From JAJKIP01 sp040509055 (GTDB taxonomy: Bacteria > Bacteroidota > Bacteroidia > Chitinophagales > Chitinophagaceae), in NCBI GenBank assembly GCA_040509055.1, contig JBEVLT010000321.1, positions 1 through 9,410 on the forward strand: DNA of 9,410 nucleotides, given 5' to 3'. Below, piece by piece: positions 1 through 7,502 of this stretch. Under the pieces are notes generated by a model. It was not told where the DNA came from. It saw only the letters and a program-made list of their open reading frames with translations, and ran no database searches. Both the position numbers and the translations under genes were made by a program. Each line of letters starts with the position of its first letter. The first letter of the stretch is position 1.

Positions 1-259
1 ATTTGTATTTGCCGTCCACCAGCATTACATGCCCGTTGATCACTTCGCCGGTAGCGCCAAGTATGGTATCTTTTTTCCTGGTATCTACATAGATGTAAAC
101 CGGCTTTTTGGTTTCTGCATCTACCAGCAGCCCGCTGGTTTCATCTTTCACCAGTGTCAGGGCCTGTCCGGTTTCCGGGTCTACATATGCACTTTCGGTG
201 CGGCTGCAGCTGGCCATAATCAGCATTGCAGCGCTCAATACTATGAATGTTCGTTTCAT
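1..259 (-). CDS. Small lipoprotein of unknown function, partial (3' end outside window)
   Basis: Reading the minus strand from the ATG at 259-257 gives 86 codons with no stop before the left edge, so the C-terminus is missing. The start is supported by a classic lipoprotein signal: MKR, a hydrophobic stretch (residues 5-15), then M-A-S-C with the lipidated cysteine at Cys18. The mature protein should therefore be anchored in a membrane, probably facing the periplasm or cell surface. After a short linker, residues 26-85 appear to form three degenerate 20-residue units: VDPET at 26-30, VDAET at 46-50 and a third unit from 66 with Thr70 in register. Strand-like alternation of V/I/Y/L residues suggests stacked beta-hairpins. 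I recognise no named family or enzymatic motif. The gene is divergent from recG and I see no good TAnnTTTG element in front of it. The gene call is solid; the function is unknown. Confidence 0.85.
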   Translation of the reverse strand, partial: MKRTFIVLSAAMLIMASCSRTESAYVDPETGQALTLVKDETSGLLVDAETKKPVYIYVDTRKKDTILGATGEVINGHVMLVDGKYK

Positions 260-292
260 ATAAATCGTTTTAATTGACTGTAAGGGATAAAA

Positions 293-343
293 ATCAGGCC
301 AGAATTGGCTTTATTGCCAAAGCTTTTTTGGCTGAGCCCTGAT
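293..343. other. Nested, alternative hairpins in the divergent intergenic region
   Basis: The region 260-453 holds no gene. Within it, ATCAGG (293-298) pairs perfectly with CCTGAT (338-343) and encloses several overlapping small inverted repeats: GCCA/TGGC (298-301 with 306-309), TTGGC/GCCAA (305-309 with 316-320) and GCCAAA/TTTGGC (316-321 with 327-332). The last three share arms, so they cannot all form at once. On the minus strand the element would lie in the 5' region of the lipoprotein mRNA. No upstream plus-strand gene ends here, so a simple terminator is less likely. Whether it is functional is inference from base pairing only. Confidence 0.35.
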
Positions 344-430
344 GAGTAAAAAAATGGACAATAGAGGGCGGCCTGCCTAACCGCTTCTTTTTCATGGAAC
401 ATACGGCTGTCAAATCGGGAACGTTTCAAT

Positions 431-438
431 TATTTTTG
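431..438 (+). promoter_or_regulatory. Probable recG promoter, -7 element (TATTTTTG)
   Basis: TATTTTTG matches the Bacteroidota primary-sigma -7 consensus TAnnTTTG at every fixed position. It would place the transcript start near 445, just downstream of the in-frame TAG at 445-447 and about ten bases before the proposed ATT start of recG. No clear TTG -33 element is visible at the expected distance; only TGT at 408-410 lies nearby. An eight-base match in AT-rich DNA can occur by chance. Confidence 0.4.
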
Positions 439-453
439 CAGAAATAGTACCTC

Positions 454-2565
454 ATTTCTTCGCCGCCTTCCATATTAGACAGTCCCATCGAATACCTGAA
501 AGGGGTGGGGCCGCAACGCGCCGAATTGCTGAAAAAAGAGCTGAACATTTTTACATTCAGGGATCTTGCCGAACATTTTCCCTACCGCCATGTAGATAAA
601 ACGACCGTCAGCACCATCAGCGAAATATCCCCGCAAACCGATTATATACAGGTGGCCGGCCGGCTGGGTCCGGCTAGTATCGTGGGTGATAAAAGAGCGC
701 GGCGGCTGGTAGCCGAACTGAAGGATGCCACCGGTACCCTGGAGCTGGTATGGTTCCAGGGCATTTCGTGGATACAAAAGATGCTGCAACCCGGCCAATC
801 CTACCTGGTATACGGCAAGGTGAGTTTTTTTCAGAACACGCCACAGATCGTTCACCCGGAAACGGAGGCATGGACACCTGAAGGCCGCGATGGAAAGAGC
901 TTCCTGGAGCCCGTGTACCCCACTACCGAAAAATTGAAGACCCGGAGCCTCGGTGGCCGCCAGCTTGCCAAACTGACGCAGGCGCTTTTGGCCCAGCTTC
1001 GTGAAAAGGACTTGCCGGAAAACCTGCCGCATAATATAATGGAGGGGCTTCAGCTGATGAAGCGATTCGAGGCATACCGGCAGATCCATTTCCCGGCTTC
1101 GCCGGCGCAACATGAAGCCGCCCTGAAGCGACTGAAATTCGAAGAACTGTTCCTGGCGCAATTGCGGATGAACCTGCTCCGGTCCGGCCGCCACCGCTAC
1201 TCACGGGGTATCGTGTTTGACCGGGTGGGTGAGCAGTTCAATGCCTTTTATAAAAATTACCTGCCCTTTGAGCTGACCAATGCGCAGAAAAGGGTGGTGC
1301 GGGAAATAAGAGCCGATACCGTTACCGGCCGGCAGATGAACCGGCTGCTGCAGGGCGACGTGGGCAGCGGGAAAACCATCGTGGCGCTGCTGGCCATGCT
1401 GCTCGCTATCGACAACGGTTACCAGGCCTGCCTGATGGCCCCGACGGAGATCCTGGCGCGGCAGCACTTTGCCACGATACAGGAACTGGTAAAAGGATTA
1501 CCCGTTTCCGTGGACCTGCTGACAGGCTCTGTGAAAGCGGCTGCGAGAAAAAAGATACTGGCCCGGCTGGCCGAAGGTTCGCTCCACATTTTGGTCGGTA
1601 CCCATGCTGTGATTGAAGACACCGTACAATTTCACCGGCTCGGCATCGTCATCATCGACGAGCAGCACCGTTTCGGCGTGGCCCAGCGCGCCCGGCTCTG
1701 GGAAAAATCGCCGGTGCCGCCGCATATCCTCGTTATGACGGCTACGCCCATTCCCCGTACCCTGGCCATGACGGCCTATGGCGACCTTGACTACAGCGTG
1801 ATCGATGAGCTGCCACCGGGGAGACAGCCTGTTACCACTGTTCACCGTTACGAGCCGCAACGCAACCGCGTAATGCATTTCCTGCGGGCCGAGATCGACA
1901 AGGGGCGGCAGGCCTACATCATCTTCCCCCTGATCGAAGAAAGCGAAAAGCTCGACTACGAGAACCTGATGATGGGCTACGACGTGGTGAAAGGCTATTT
2001 TCCTGAACCCAAATACTGGATCAGTATGGTGCACGGCCGGCAGCCCGCGGCGCAGAAAGAAGAAAATATGCGAAGATTTGTTGCCGCGGAAACGCAGATA
2101 ATGGTGTCAACCACCGTTATAGAAGTGGGGGTAAACGTGCCCAACGCCACGATGATGGTGATCGAGAATGCGGAAAAATTCGGCCTGTCCCAGCTGCACC
2201 AGCTGCGGGGCCGGGTGGGCCGGGGCGCTGAAAAAAGTTACTGTATTCTTTTATCCGGCTCCCGTTTGGGTAATGAGGCCCGCGAGCGCATCAGGATACT
2301 GACGACCACCAACAACGGGTTTGAAGTGGCGGAGAAGGACCTGGAGCTACGGGGCCCGGGCGATATCGAAGGCACCCGGCAAAGCGGCATCCTGAACTTC
2401 AAGCTGGCGAGCATTGTGCAGGACAAGCCCTTGCTGGAAATGGCACGGCTGGCCGTGGCCGCCCTGCTGGAGGCCGACCCCGATCTTGTTTCGGCAGAAA
2501 ATTTGTGTTTAAAGAATTTCCTGCTGCAGCAGAAAGGCAAATTAAGCTGGAGTAAGATTTCCTGA
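454..2565 (+). CDS. recG: ATP-dependent DNA helicase RecG
   Basis: RecG is the branched-DNA translocase that reverses stalled forks and processes Holliday junctions. Counting from the GTG at 505, the protein shows Walker A GDVGSGKT (284-291), the DEQH box followed by RFGV (385 on), TATPIPRT (412 on), motif V STTVIEVGVNVP (from 535) and motif VI QLHQLRGRVGRG (563-574). The downstream translocation segment DLELRGPGDIEGTRQSG is also intact. The N-terminal part carries the wedge/OB region. Length is 686 residues from 505 or 703 from 454, against 693 in E. coli. A start at 505 would cut through the conserved IEYLKGVGPQR segment. The frame is open upstream only to a TAG at 445-447 and contains no ATG, GTG or TTG there. 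I place the start at ATT 454, which gives M-SSPPSILDSPIEYLKG. A conventional annotation would use 505. It appears monocistronic, with a hairpin downstream. Confidence 0.95.
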   Translation: MSSPPSILDSPIEYLKGVGPQRAELLKKELNIFTFRDLAEHFPYRHVDKTTVSTISEISPQTDYIQVAGRLGPASIVGDKRARRLVAELKDATGTLELVWFQGISWIQKMLQPGQSYLVYGKVSFFQNTPQIVHPETEAWTPEGRDGKSFLEPVYPTTEKLKTRSLGGRQLAKLTQALLAQLREKDLPENLPHNIMEGLQLMKRFEAYRQIHFPASPAQHEAALKRLKFEELFLAQLRMNLLRSGRHRYSRGIVFDRVGEQFNAFYKNYLPFELTNAQKRVVREIRADTVTGRQMNRLLQGDVGSGKTIVALLAMLLAIDNGYQACLMAPTEILARQHFATIQELVKGLPVSVDLLTGSVKAAARKKILARLAEGSLHILVGTHAVIEDTVQFHRLGIVIIDEQHRFGVAQRARLWEKSPVPPHILVMTATPIPRTLAMTAYGDLDYSVIDELPPGRQPVTTVHRYEPQRNRVMHFLRAEIDKGRQAYIIFPLIEESEKLDYENLMMGYDVVKGYFPEPKYWISMVHGRQPAAQKEENMRRFVAAETQIMVSTTVIEVGVNVPNATMMVIENAEKFGLSQLHQLRGRVGRGAEKSYCILLSGSRLGNEARERIRILTTTNNGFEVAEKDLELRGPGDIEGTRQSGILNFKLASIVQDKPLLEMARLAVAALLEADPDLVSAENLCLKNFLLQQKGKLSWSKIS

Positions 2566-2595
2566 TAAATTAATAGCTATGATCCGCTCCCTCCT

Positions 2596-2620
2596 CCGTT
2601 CGTTTTCCAAAGACGAACGG
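2596..2620 (+). terminator. Probable recG transcription terminator hairpin
   Basis: Thirty bases after the recG stop, CCGTTCGT (2596-2603) pairs perfectly with ACGAACGG (2613-2620). Including one G-T pair, the stem extends to 11 pairs with a 3-base loop. The downstream stretch is only moderately T-rich (ccctttctt), so it is not a textbook U-tract terminator. Its position between recG and an independent-looking gene start still makes termination the best reading. Confidence 0.65.
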
Positions 2621-2652
2621 CGATGCCCTTTCTTAACATAAGTTTTCAAACT

Positions 2653-2675
2653 ATTAACCGGATATTTTAGTTAAT
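2653..2675 (+). promoter_or_regulatory. Putative promoter/operator region of the secreted PKD protein gene
   Basis: The AT-rich leader contains a perfect inverted repeat, ATTAAC (2653-2658) and GTTAAT (2670-2675), separated by 11 bases. TATTTTAG (2663-2670) lies between and into the right arm and is a one-mismatch version of the TAnnTTTG -7 element. This layout would suit a repressor covering a promoter. Inverted repeats this short are common in AT-rich DNA, so this is tentative. No Shine-Dalgarno sequence precedes the ATG at 2687, which is normal for Bacteroidota. Confidence 0.25.
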
Positions 2676-2686
2676 TTAAAGATAGA

Positions 2687-5600
2687 ATGAATACCCTGAA
2701 AAGACTGATTACCTCTATAACAGCTATTGCCTTCTCTCTTGCCCTTTTCGCGCAGGATTACAATAACATTGAATTTATCGAGAACAAAGGCCAGTGGGAT
2801 GCCCGGGTCAAATTCAAAGGCGATGTCAATGCCGGCGCCGTCTTCGTTCGTTCCTCCGGTTTCACCATCCTGCAGCACAACCTGCAGGATTATGCCGCCA
2901 TGCAGGATATTTTTCATGGCCATAATAAGAACGCCAGGGCTGCCCTGACAAGGCCGGATGGCAGCATCGTGATCCGTTCGCATGCCTATAATGTGGATTT
3001 TGTGGGCGCTTCTCCGAAAATGCAGGTGGTAGCGGACAAGCCTATTCCTACGGTAAATAACTATTTCACCGGCGACGATCCGTCCAAATGGGGGGAAGGC
3101 TGCCATATTTACCAGGCCATTACACTGAAGGATGTGTATCCCAACGTGGACGTGCGGTATTACACCGACAACGGAACACTCAAATATGATATCATTGCCC
3201 GGCCCGGCGCCGACATCGGCAAAATCGCATTGAAATACGACGGCGTGGACCGCCTGCAGGTGAAAAACAAAGAGCTGGTGGTCAGCACATCGGTAGGCGA
3301 GTTGCGGGAATCTTCACCTTACACTTACCAGGCCAATGGCAAACAACGGCTGGAAGTGGGAGCCCGGTACGTGGTAAAAGACAATATCGTCCGCTTCGAT
3401 ATCAAAGATTACGACCGCTCTTCCACGCTGGTCATCGACCCTTCGCTGATCTTTTGCTCCTTTACCAACAGCACGGCCAACAACTGGGGGTTCACCGCTA
3501 CCTATGGTCCTGACGGAAGCTTTTTCGGAGGAGGTATTGTTTTTAACGGTAATTCTTTTCCTGTGAGCACCGGCGCCTTCCAGACCGTGTTCCAGGGTGG
3601 GGCCGGCGATCTTGGCTGCGATATTGGCATTATTAAATTATCGCCCAACGGGAGCACCCGCATCTATGCCACCTACCTGGGTGGAACCGGCAATGAGCAG
3701 CCGCATAGCCTGGTGGTAGACCCGCAGGGCAACCTGGTGATCGCCGGCCGGACCAATTCGCCGCTCAGCGGTGCAGGATCGTACCCGCTCCGGGGTGGTG
3801 GTCTCATCGGTATTGGCGGCGGTTACGATATCGTGGTAACAAAACTGAATGCCACCGGCTCGGGGCTTATCGGTTCGGTGCGGATCGGCGGCAATGGCAA
3901 CGACGGGGTCAATATCAGGGAAGGGCGGGATGGCCGTATGTCGCTGGAGCAAAATTATGGCGATGACGGAAGAAGCGAAGTTATTCTCGATGGGACCGGC
4001 AATATTTATGTGGCTTCCTGCTCGCAGTCGCGCAGCACCAGCGCTTCGGAGAAATTCCCGGTTTCGCCCGGCGCTTTTCAACAGGATTTTGCCGGCGGTG
4101 AGCAGGATGGAGTGCTGATGAAGTTCGATGGCAACCTCTCCGCCCGCCTGTTTGCCAGCTACCTCGGGGGCACCGGCAACGATGCGGCCTATGTGCTGGC
4201 CCTGGGACCATCCGGTGATATCTATGTGGCCGGTGGCACAGAGCGCGGCATACTGCCGACCTCCAGCAACACCGATTTTGTGGGCAGCCATGCCGGCACG
4301 GTAGGCCCTTCTTCTTCCGGCGGTATCGATGGTTTTGTGGCGCAGGTCAGCAATGACGGGTCCACCATCATCCGGTCTGCCTATATCGGCACCGGGGGTA
4401 CCGACCAGGTATTCGGCATCCAGTTAGACCGGAACGGGTTTCCCTATATCATGGGCCAAACCACGGGTACCATGGCGCCGATCAATGCCACCTACAGCAA
4501 TGCCAACTCCAAGCAATTTATCGCCAAGCTGCAGCCGGATCTGTCCGCGTATGTTTACCGGACTGTTTTTGGAAACGGCTCTACTATTCCCAATATTTCC
4601 CCGACAGCCTTCCTGGTAGACCGCTGTGAAAACGTATATGTATCAGGCTGGGGCGGATCGAATGCACCCGGCAGTCCCTATCCCAGCGCAGGCACCATGG
4701 GTATGCCGGTCACCCCGGACAGGCTGCCTTACCCGCCGGGAGGGCCCGATGGGATGGATTTTTACTTCTTTGTGCTGAAAAAAGATGCCGCCAGCCAGCT
4801 TTTTGGCAGCTATTTCGGGCAGAATGGCGGCTATGAAGATCACGTGGACGGCGGCACCAGCCGGTTCGATGTCAACGGCGTCATCTACCAGGCCATCTGC
4901 GCCAATTGTGGCGGCGGCGCCGCTTTCCCTACCACGCCTGGTGTATGGGGCCCGGTACGCCCCGCCAGTGCCAATTGCAACATGGCGATGGTGAAGATAG
5001 CTTTCAACCTGGCTGGGGTAGGTTCCGATGTGCAGGCCTCCATCAATGGGGTGGCTAACGATACCGCCGGCTGCGTACCGCTTACGGTAGACTTTACCGA
5101 TATTATCGGCAACGCTACCGAGTATGAATGGGATTTCGGCGATGGCAGCCCCCGTGTTGGCCCGGCGCCGGCAGCCGATGTAATGAACGTCTCGCATACC
5201 TATATGGCAGTAGGTACCTACGAGGTGATGCTGATCGCCATCGACCCCGCCAGCTGTAATGGGCGGGATACCTCTTATGTCACCATCCGGGTGGGCAACC
5301 GCCGGGCGGCGCTGGCGGCTGACGTGGACAAGCTGGAGCCCTGCGAACAGCTGAATTACGTATTTCACAACCTGACGCCCGATCCTGACCCGGCCAATCC
5401 GTTTACCGATACCACGTTTGCCTGGAATTTCGGCGATGGCAGCCCCCGCGTTATTGCCGGAACTGAAGACGTGACGCATACGTACCCGTCGCCCGGTACC
5501 TACGATGCGTGGCTGATCCTGCGGGATACAGGTTATTGCAACTATCCCGACTCGATTAAGATCACCATCAACGTGGCGGTGAATCTCGATGCTTCGTTCG

Positions 5601-6367
5601 AAACCTCGCCCACCGGCTGCGCCCCTTATACAGCAGTATTTACCTATACCGGCGCCGGTGGTGAAACCTTTGCATGGGACTTTGGCGATCCTGCATCGGG
5701 CGCCGACAATACTTCTTCGCTCATGAACCCGACGCACCTGTATGCTAACGCGGGTACCTATCTGGTGGTATTGAACGTGACAGATCCGAATACCTGCAAC
5801 GTGACGGATGTGGCCACCTTACGGATCGTGGTGGAAGAAAAACCGGATGCCCAGTTCAGCTATACCCCCAACCCGCCAATCGTCAATACGCAGAATACAT
5901 TTACCAATTTGTCGTCGGCCAATGCCACCCGGTTCAAATGGATCTTCGGCGACGGCGATATCCTGGAAACGGCTTCGCGGGCCGATGTGACGCACCAGTA
6001 CAATGCTACCGGCAGATTCGAGGTGTTGCTGGTTGCCTTTAACAACACCGGTTGTACGGATACTGCCAGGGCTTTTGTAGATGTAATTATTGAGCCGGCG
6101 CTTGATGTGCCGAATGCTTTTACGCCGAACAGCGGAAATATCAACAGCGTGGTGATGCCGCGCGGGTTTGGCATTGCCAAAATGCGGTTCATCATCTGGA
6201 ACCGCTGGGGACAAAAAGTATTTGAAACAGCCAATCGCAACGAAGGCTGGAACGGCCGGGTGAACGGCGTGGTGCAACCCATGGATGTATATGCGTATAC
6301 CCTCGATGTCGAATTTTTCGACGGAACAAAAGCAACGAAAAAAGGCGATATAACCCTAATCCGATAG
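2687..6367 (+). CDS. Secreted PKD-domain protein with type B T9SS sorting domain (gliding motility-associated C-terminal domain)
   Basis: The 1226-residue protein starts with a Sec signal peptide (1-22, cleavage likely at LFA/QDY). Residues 28-255 resemble DUF7948, opening with IEFIENKGQW and closing around LVIDPSLIF. The middle (about 256-785) repeats Y-[LIF]-G-[GT] segments at 330, 492, 566 and 709. The first three are followed by V/L-x-D/G-x-x-G-N/D/F-x-Y/V stretches, typical of SBBP-type beta-propeller blades. Four PKD domains follow, with cores WDFGDG (815), WNFGDG (913), WDFGD (997) and WIFGDGD (1085). Residues 1141-1226 (VPNAFTP, WNRWGQ, then a Y-x-Y strand) match the type B T9SS C-terminal signal. 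It should be exported by Sec, then by T9SS to the cell surface or medium. An adhesin or matrix role is plausible, but I see no catalytic motif. The adjacent PorP/SprF gene is its likely secretion partner. It could be unrelated to gliding despite the family name. Confidence 0.93.
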   Translation: MNTLKRLITSITAIAFSLALFAQDYNNIEFIENKGQWDARVKFKGDVNAGAVFVRSSGFTILQHNLQDYAAMQDIFHGHNKNARAALTRPDGSIVIRSHAYNVDFVGASPKMQVVADKPIPTVNNYFTGDDPSKWGEGCHIYQAITLKDVYPNVDVRYYTDNGTLKYDIIARPGADIGKIALKYDGVDRLQVKNKELVVSTSVGELRESSPYTYQANGKQRLEVGARYVVKDNIVRFDIKDYDRSSTLVIDPSLIFCSFTNSTANNWGFTATYGPDGSFFGGGIVFNGNSFPVSTGAFQTVFQGGAGDLGCDIGIIKLSPNGSTRIYATYLGGTGNEQPHSLVVDPQGNLVIAGRTNSPLSGAGSYPLRGGGLIGIGGGYDIVVTKLNATGSGLIGSVRIGGNGNDGVNIREGRDGRMSLEQNYGDDGRSEVILDGTGNIYVASCSQSRSTSASEKFPVSPGAFQQDFAGGEQDGVLMKFDGNLSARLFASYLGGTGNDAAYVLALGPSGDIYVAGGTERGILPTSSNTDFVGSHAGTVGPSSSGGIDGFVAQVSNDGSTIIRSAYIGTGGTDQVFGIQLDRNGFPYIMGQTTGTMAPINATYSNANSKQFIAKLQPDLSAYVYRTVFGNGSTIPNISPTAFLVDRCENVYVSGWGGSNAPGSPYPSAGTMGMPVTPDRLPYPPGGPDGMDFYFFVLKKDAASQLFGSYFGQNGGYEDHVDGGTSRFDVNGVIYQAICANCGGGAAFPTTPGVWGPVRPASANCNMAMVKIAFNLAGVGSDVQASINGVANDTAGCVPLTVDFTDIIGNATEYEWDFGDGSPRVGPAPAADVMNVSHTYMAVGTYEVMLIAIDPASCNGRDTSYVTIRVGNRRAALAADVDKLEPCEQLNYVFHNLTPDPDPANPFTDTTFAWNFGDGSPRVIAGTEDVTHTYPSPGTYDAWLILRDTGYCNYPDSIKITINVAVNLDASFETSPTGCAPYTAVFTYTGAGGETFAWDFGDPASGADNTSSLMNPTHLYANAGTYLVVLNVTDPNTCNVTDVATLRIVVEEKPDAQFSYTPNPPIVNTQNTFTNLSSANATRFKWIFGDGDILETASRADVTHQYNATGRFEVLLVAFNNTGCTDTARAFVDVIIEPALDVPNAFTPNSGNINSVVMPRGFGIAKMRFIIWNRWGQKVFETANRNEGWNGRVNGVVQPMDVYAYTLDVEFFDGTKATKKGDITLIR

Positions 6368-6371
6368 TGCC

Positions 6372-7412
6372 ATGAAGACAAAATTATTACCAATCATAAC
6401 CGGCATCTGCGGCATGTTGCTGGCAGCATCCGGCAGGGCGCAGGATCTTCACTTTTCCCAGTTCATGAACTCGCCCCTGCTGACCAACCCGGCCAATACA
6501 GGGTTTATACCGGATGGCGATTACCGGCTGGGGATCAATTACCGCAATCAATGGTCGTCGGTGATGAGCCTGCCTTATAAAACCATGAGCGCTTTTGGCG
6601 ACGCACAGATACTCCAAAACGAGAATACCGACGGATGGATGGGAATAGGGGGTGTGATCCTGCGTGATGTGGCCGGCAGCGGCAACCTGACATCTACCCG
6701 GGTCTACGGTTCGGTGGCCTATCACCAGACCATCGGTTTCGGAAGCCTGCTGTCGCTGGGCTTCAACGTAGGATGGGCCAATAAGCAGATCAATGTATCC
6801 AACCTGAAATTTCCTGACCAGTTCGACGGGCATTTTTTCGACAGTCACCAGCCTACTACCGGTATACCCCCAAATAGCAATATCAGCTACCTGGATATCC
6901 AGGCCGGGATGAACTATGCTTATTTCCCCAACGAGAATACTTATCTCAATATTGGTTTTTCCACGCACCATATCAACCGCCCCCGGGAGTCGTTTTTCGA
7001 TCCAGAGGCAGGAGTGGATAACCGTATTCCCGTTAGGCATACCGCTTTTGTCAACGGTAGTTTCAAGCTTAACGATCAATGGATCATCAACCCCAACAGC
7101 TATGTGTCGCTGCAGGCCAAATCATACGAGTTCGTACTTGGGCTGAATGCGCATTACAACCTTTCCGGCGACGGGGAAAATGTGCTGATCGGCGGGGTGT
7201 ATTACCGCAACAAAGATGCGGTCATCCCGATGATCGGCCTGGGCTACAAGGATTATGTCTTCACCTTCACATACGATGTCACCATGTCCACGCTGAAGAA
7301 TTACAACAACAGCCGCGGCGCCTTCGAGTTCTCGCTTGTCAAAGAGGGCCTGTTTGACCAGTACCGGGGCAACCGCAGGGAAAGCATGTGTCCTTCTTTC
7401 AAAAGCTACTAA
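6372..7412 (+). CDS. PorP/SprF family type IX secretion system outer-membrane protein
   Basis: This 346-residue protein has a signal peptide (about 1-23, ending SGRA/QD). The family hallmark follows directly: DLHFSQF-MNSPLLTNPANTG (25-44). Then come G-x-NYRNQW and many alternating strand-like segments rich in aromatic residues and glycine, consistent with an outer-membrane beta-barrel. The C-terminus carries a CPSF motif near the end. The ATG lies four bases after the stop of the upstream type B cargo gene, so the two are co-transcribed. In Flavobacterium johnsoniae, SprF of this family is required for secretion of the adhesin SprB, which also carries a type B signal. By analogy this copy probably serves the upstream protein. 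The genome is likely to hold other paralogues, so the symbols porP or sprF would be over-specific. Confidence 0.93.
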   Translation: MKTKLLPIITGICGMLLAASGRAQDLHFSQFMNSPLLTNPANTGFIPDGDYRLGINYRNQWSSVMSLPYKTMSAFGDAQILQNENTDGWMGIGGVILRDVAGSGNLTSTRVYGSVAYHQTIGFGSLLSLGFNVGWANKQINVSNLKFPDQFDGHFFDSHQPTTGIPPNSNISYLDIQAGMNYAYFPNENTYLNIGFSTHHINRPRESFFDPEAGVDNRIPVRHTAFVNGSFKLNDQWIINPNSYVSLQAKSYEFVLGLNAHYNLSGDGENVLIGGVYYRNKDAVIPMIGLGYKDYVFTFTYDVTMSTLKNYNNSRGAFEFSLVKEGLFDQYRGNRRESMCPSFKSY

Positions 7413-7502
7413 CAGGGTTTGATAGAGCCGGTGTGGTAAATAAGCGCTGGCTTGCGGCAGCAGCACGTTCATATTGCCGATTTATTCCGATTTTTACAGG
7501 AT

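Noticed and set aside
29..277. 82-codon plus-strand ORF at the left end
   Set aside because: It is antisense to the lipoprotein gene, whose lipobox and repeat structure make the minus strand the coding one.
342..380. 12-codon ORF (MSKKMDNRGRPA, stop) in the intergenic region
   Set aside because: It is very short, with no ribosome-binding site or promoter evidence. A chance ORF is the simplest reading.
475..1194. Long minus-strand ORF (239 codons) across the 5' half of recG
   Set aside because: It lies wholly antisense to well-conserved RecG sequence, has no recognisable domain or start context, and is a by-product of GC-rich codon bias.
1201..2540. Several further overlapping minus-strand ORFs within recG
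   Set aside because: None has a domain or start signal. All are shadows of the helicase reading frame.
4643..5737. 364-codon minus-strand ORF opposite the propeller and PKD region
   Set aside because: The plus strand encodes clear, repeated PKD motifs here. The antisense product is low in recognisable structure and reflects the repeated codon pattern of the sense gene.
7426..7452. Imperfect hairpin (8 pairs, two of them G-T, 11-base loop) after the PorP/SprF gene
   Set aside because: It is weak, has no T-tract, and lies upstream of a gene on the same strand. It is not convincing enough to call a terminator.
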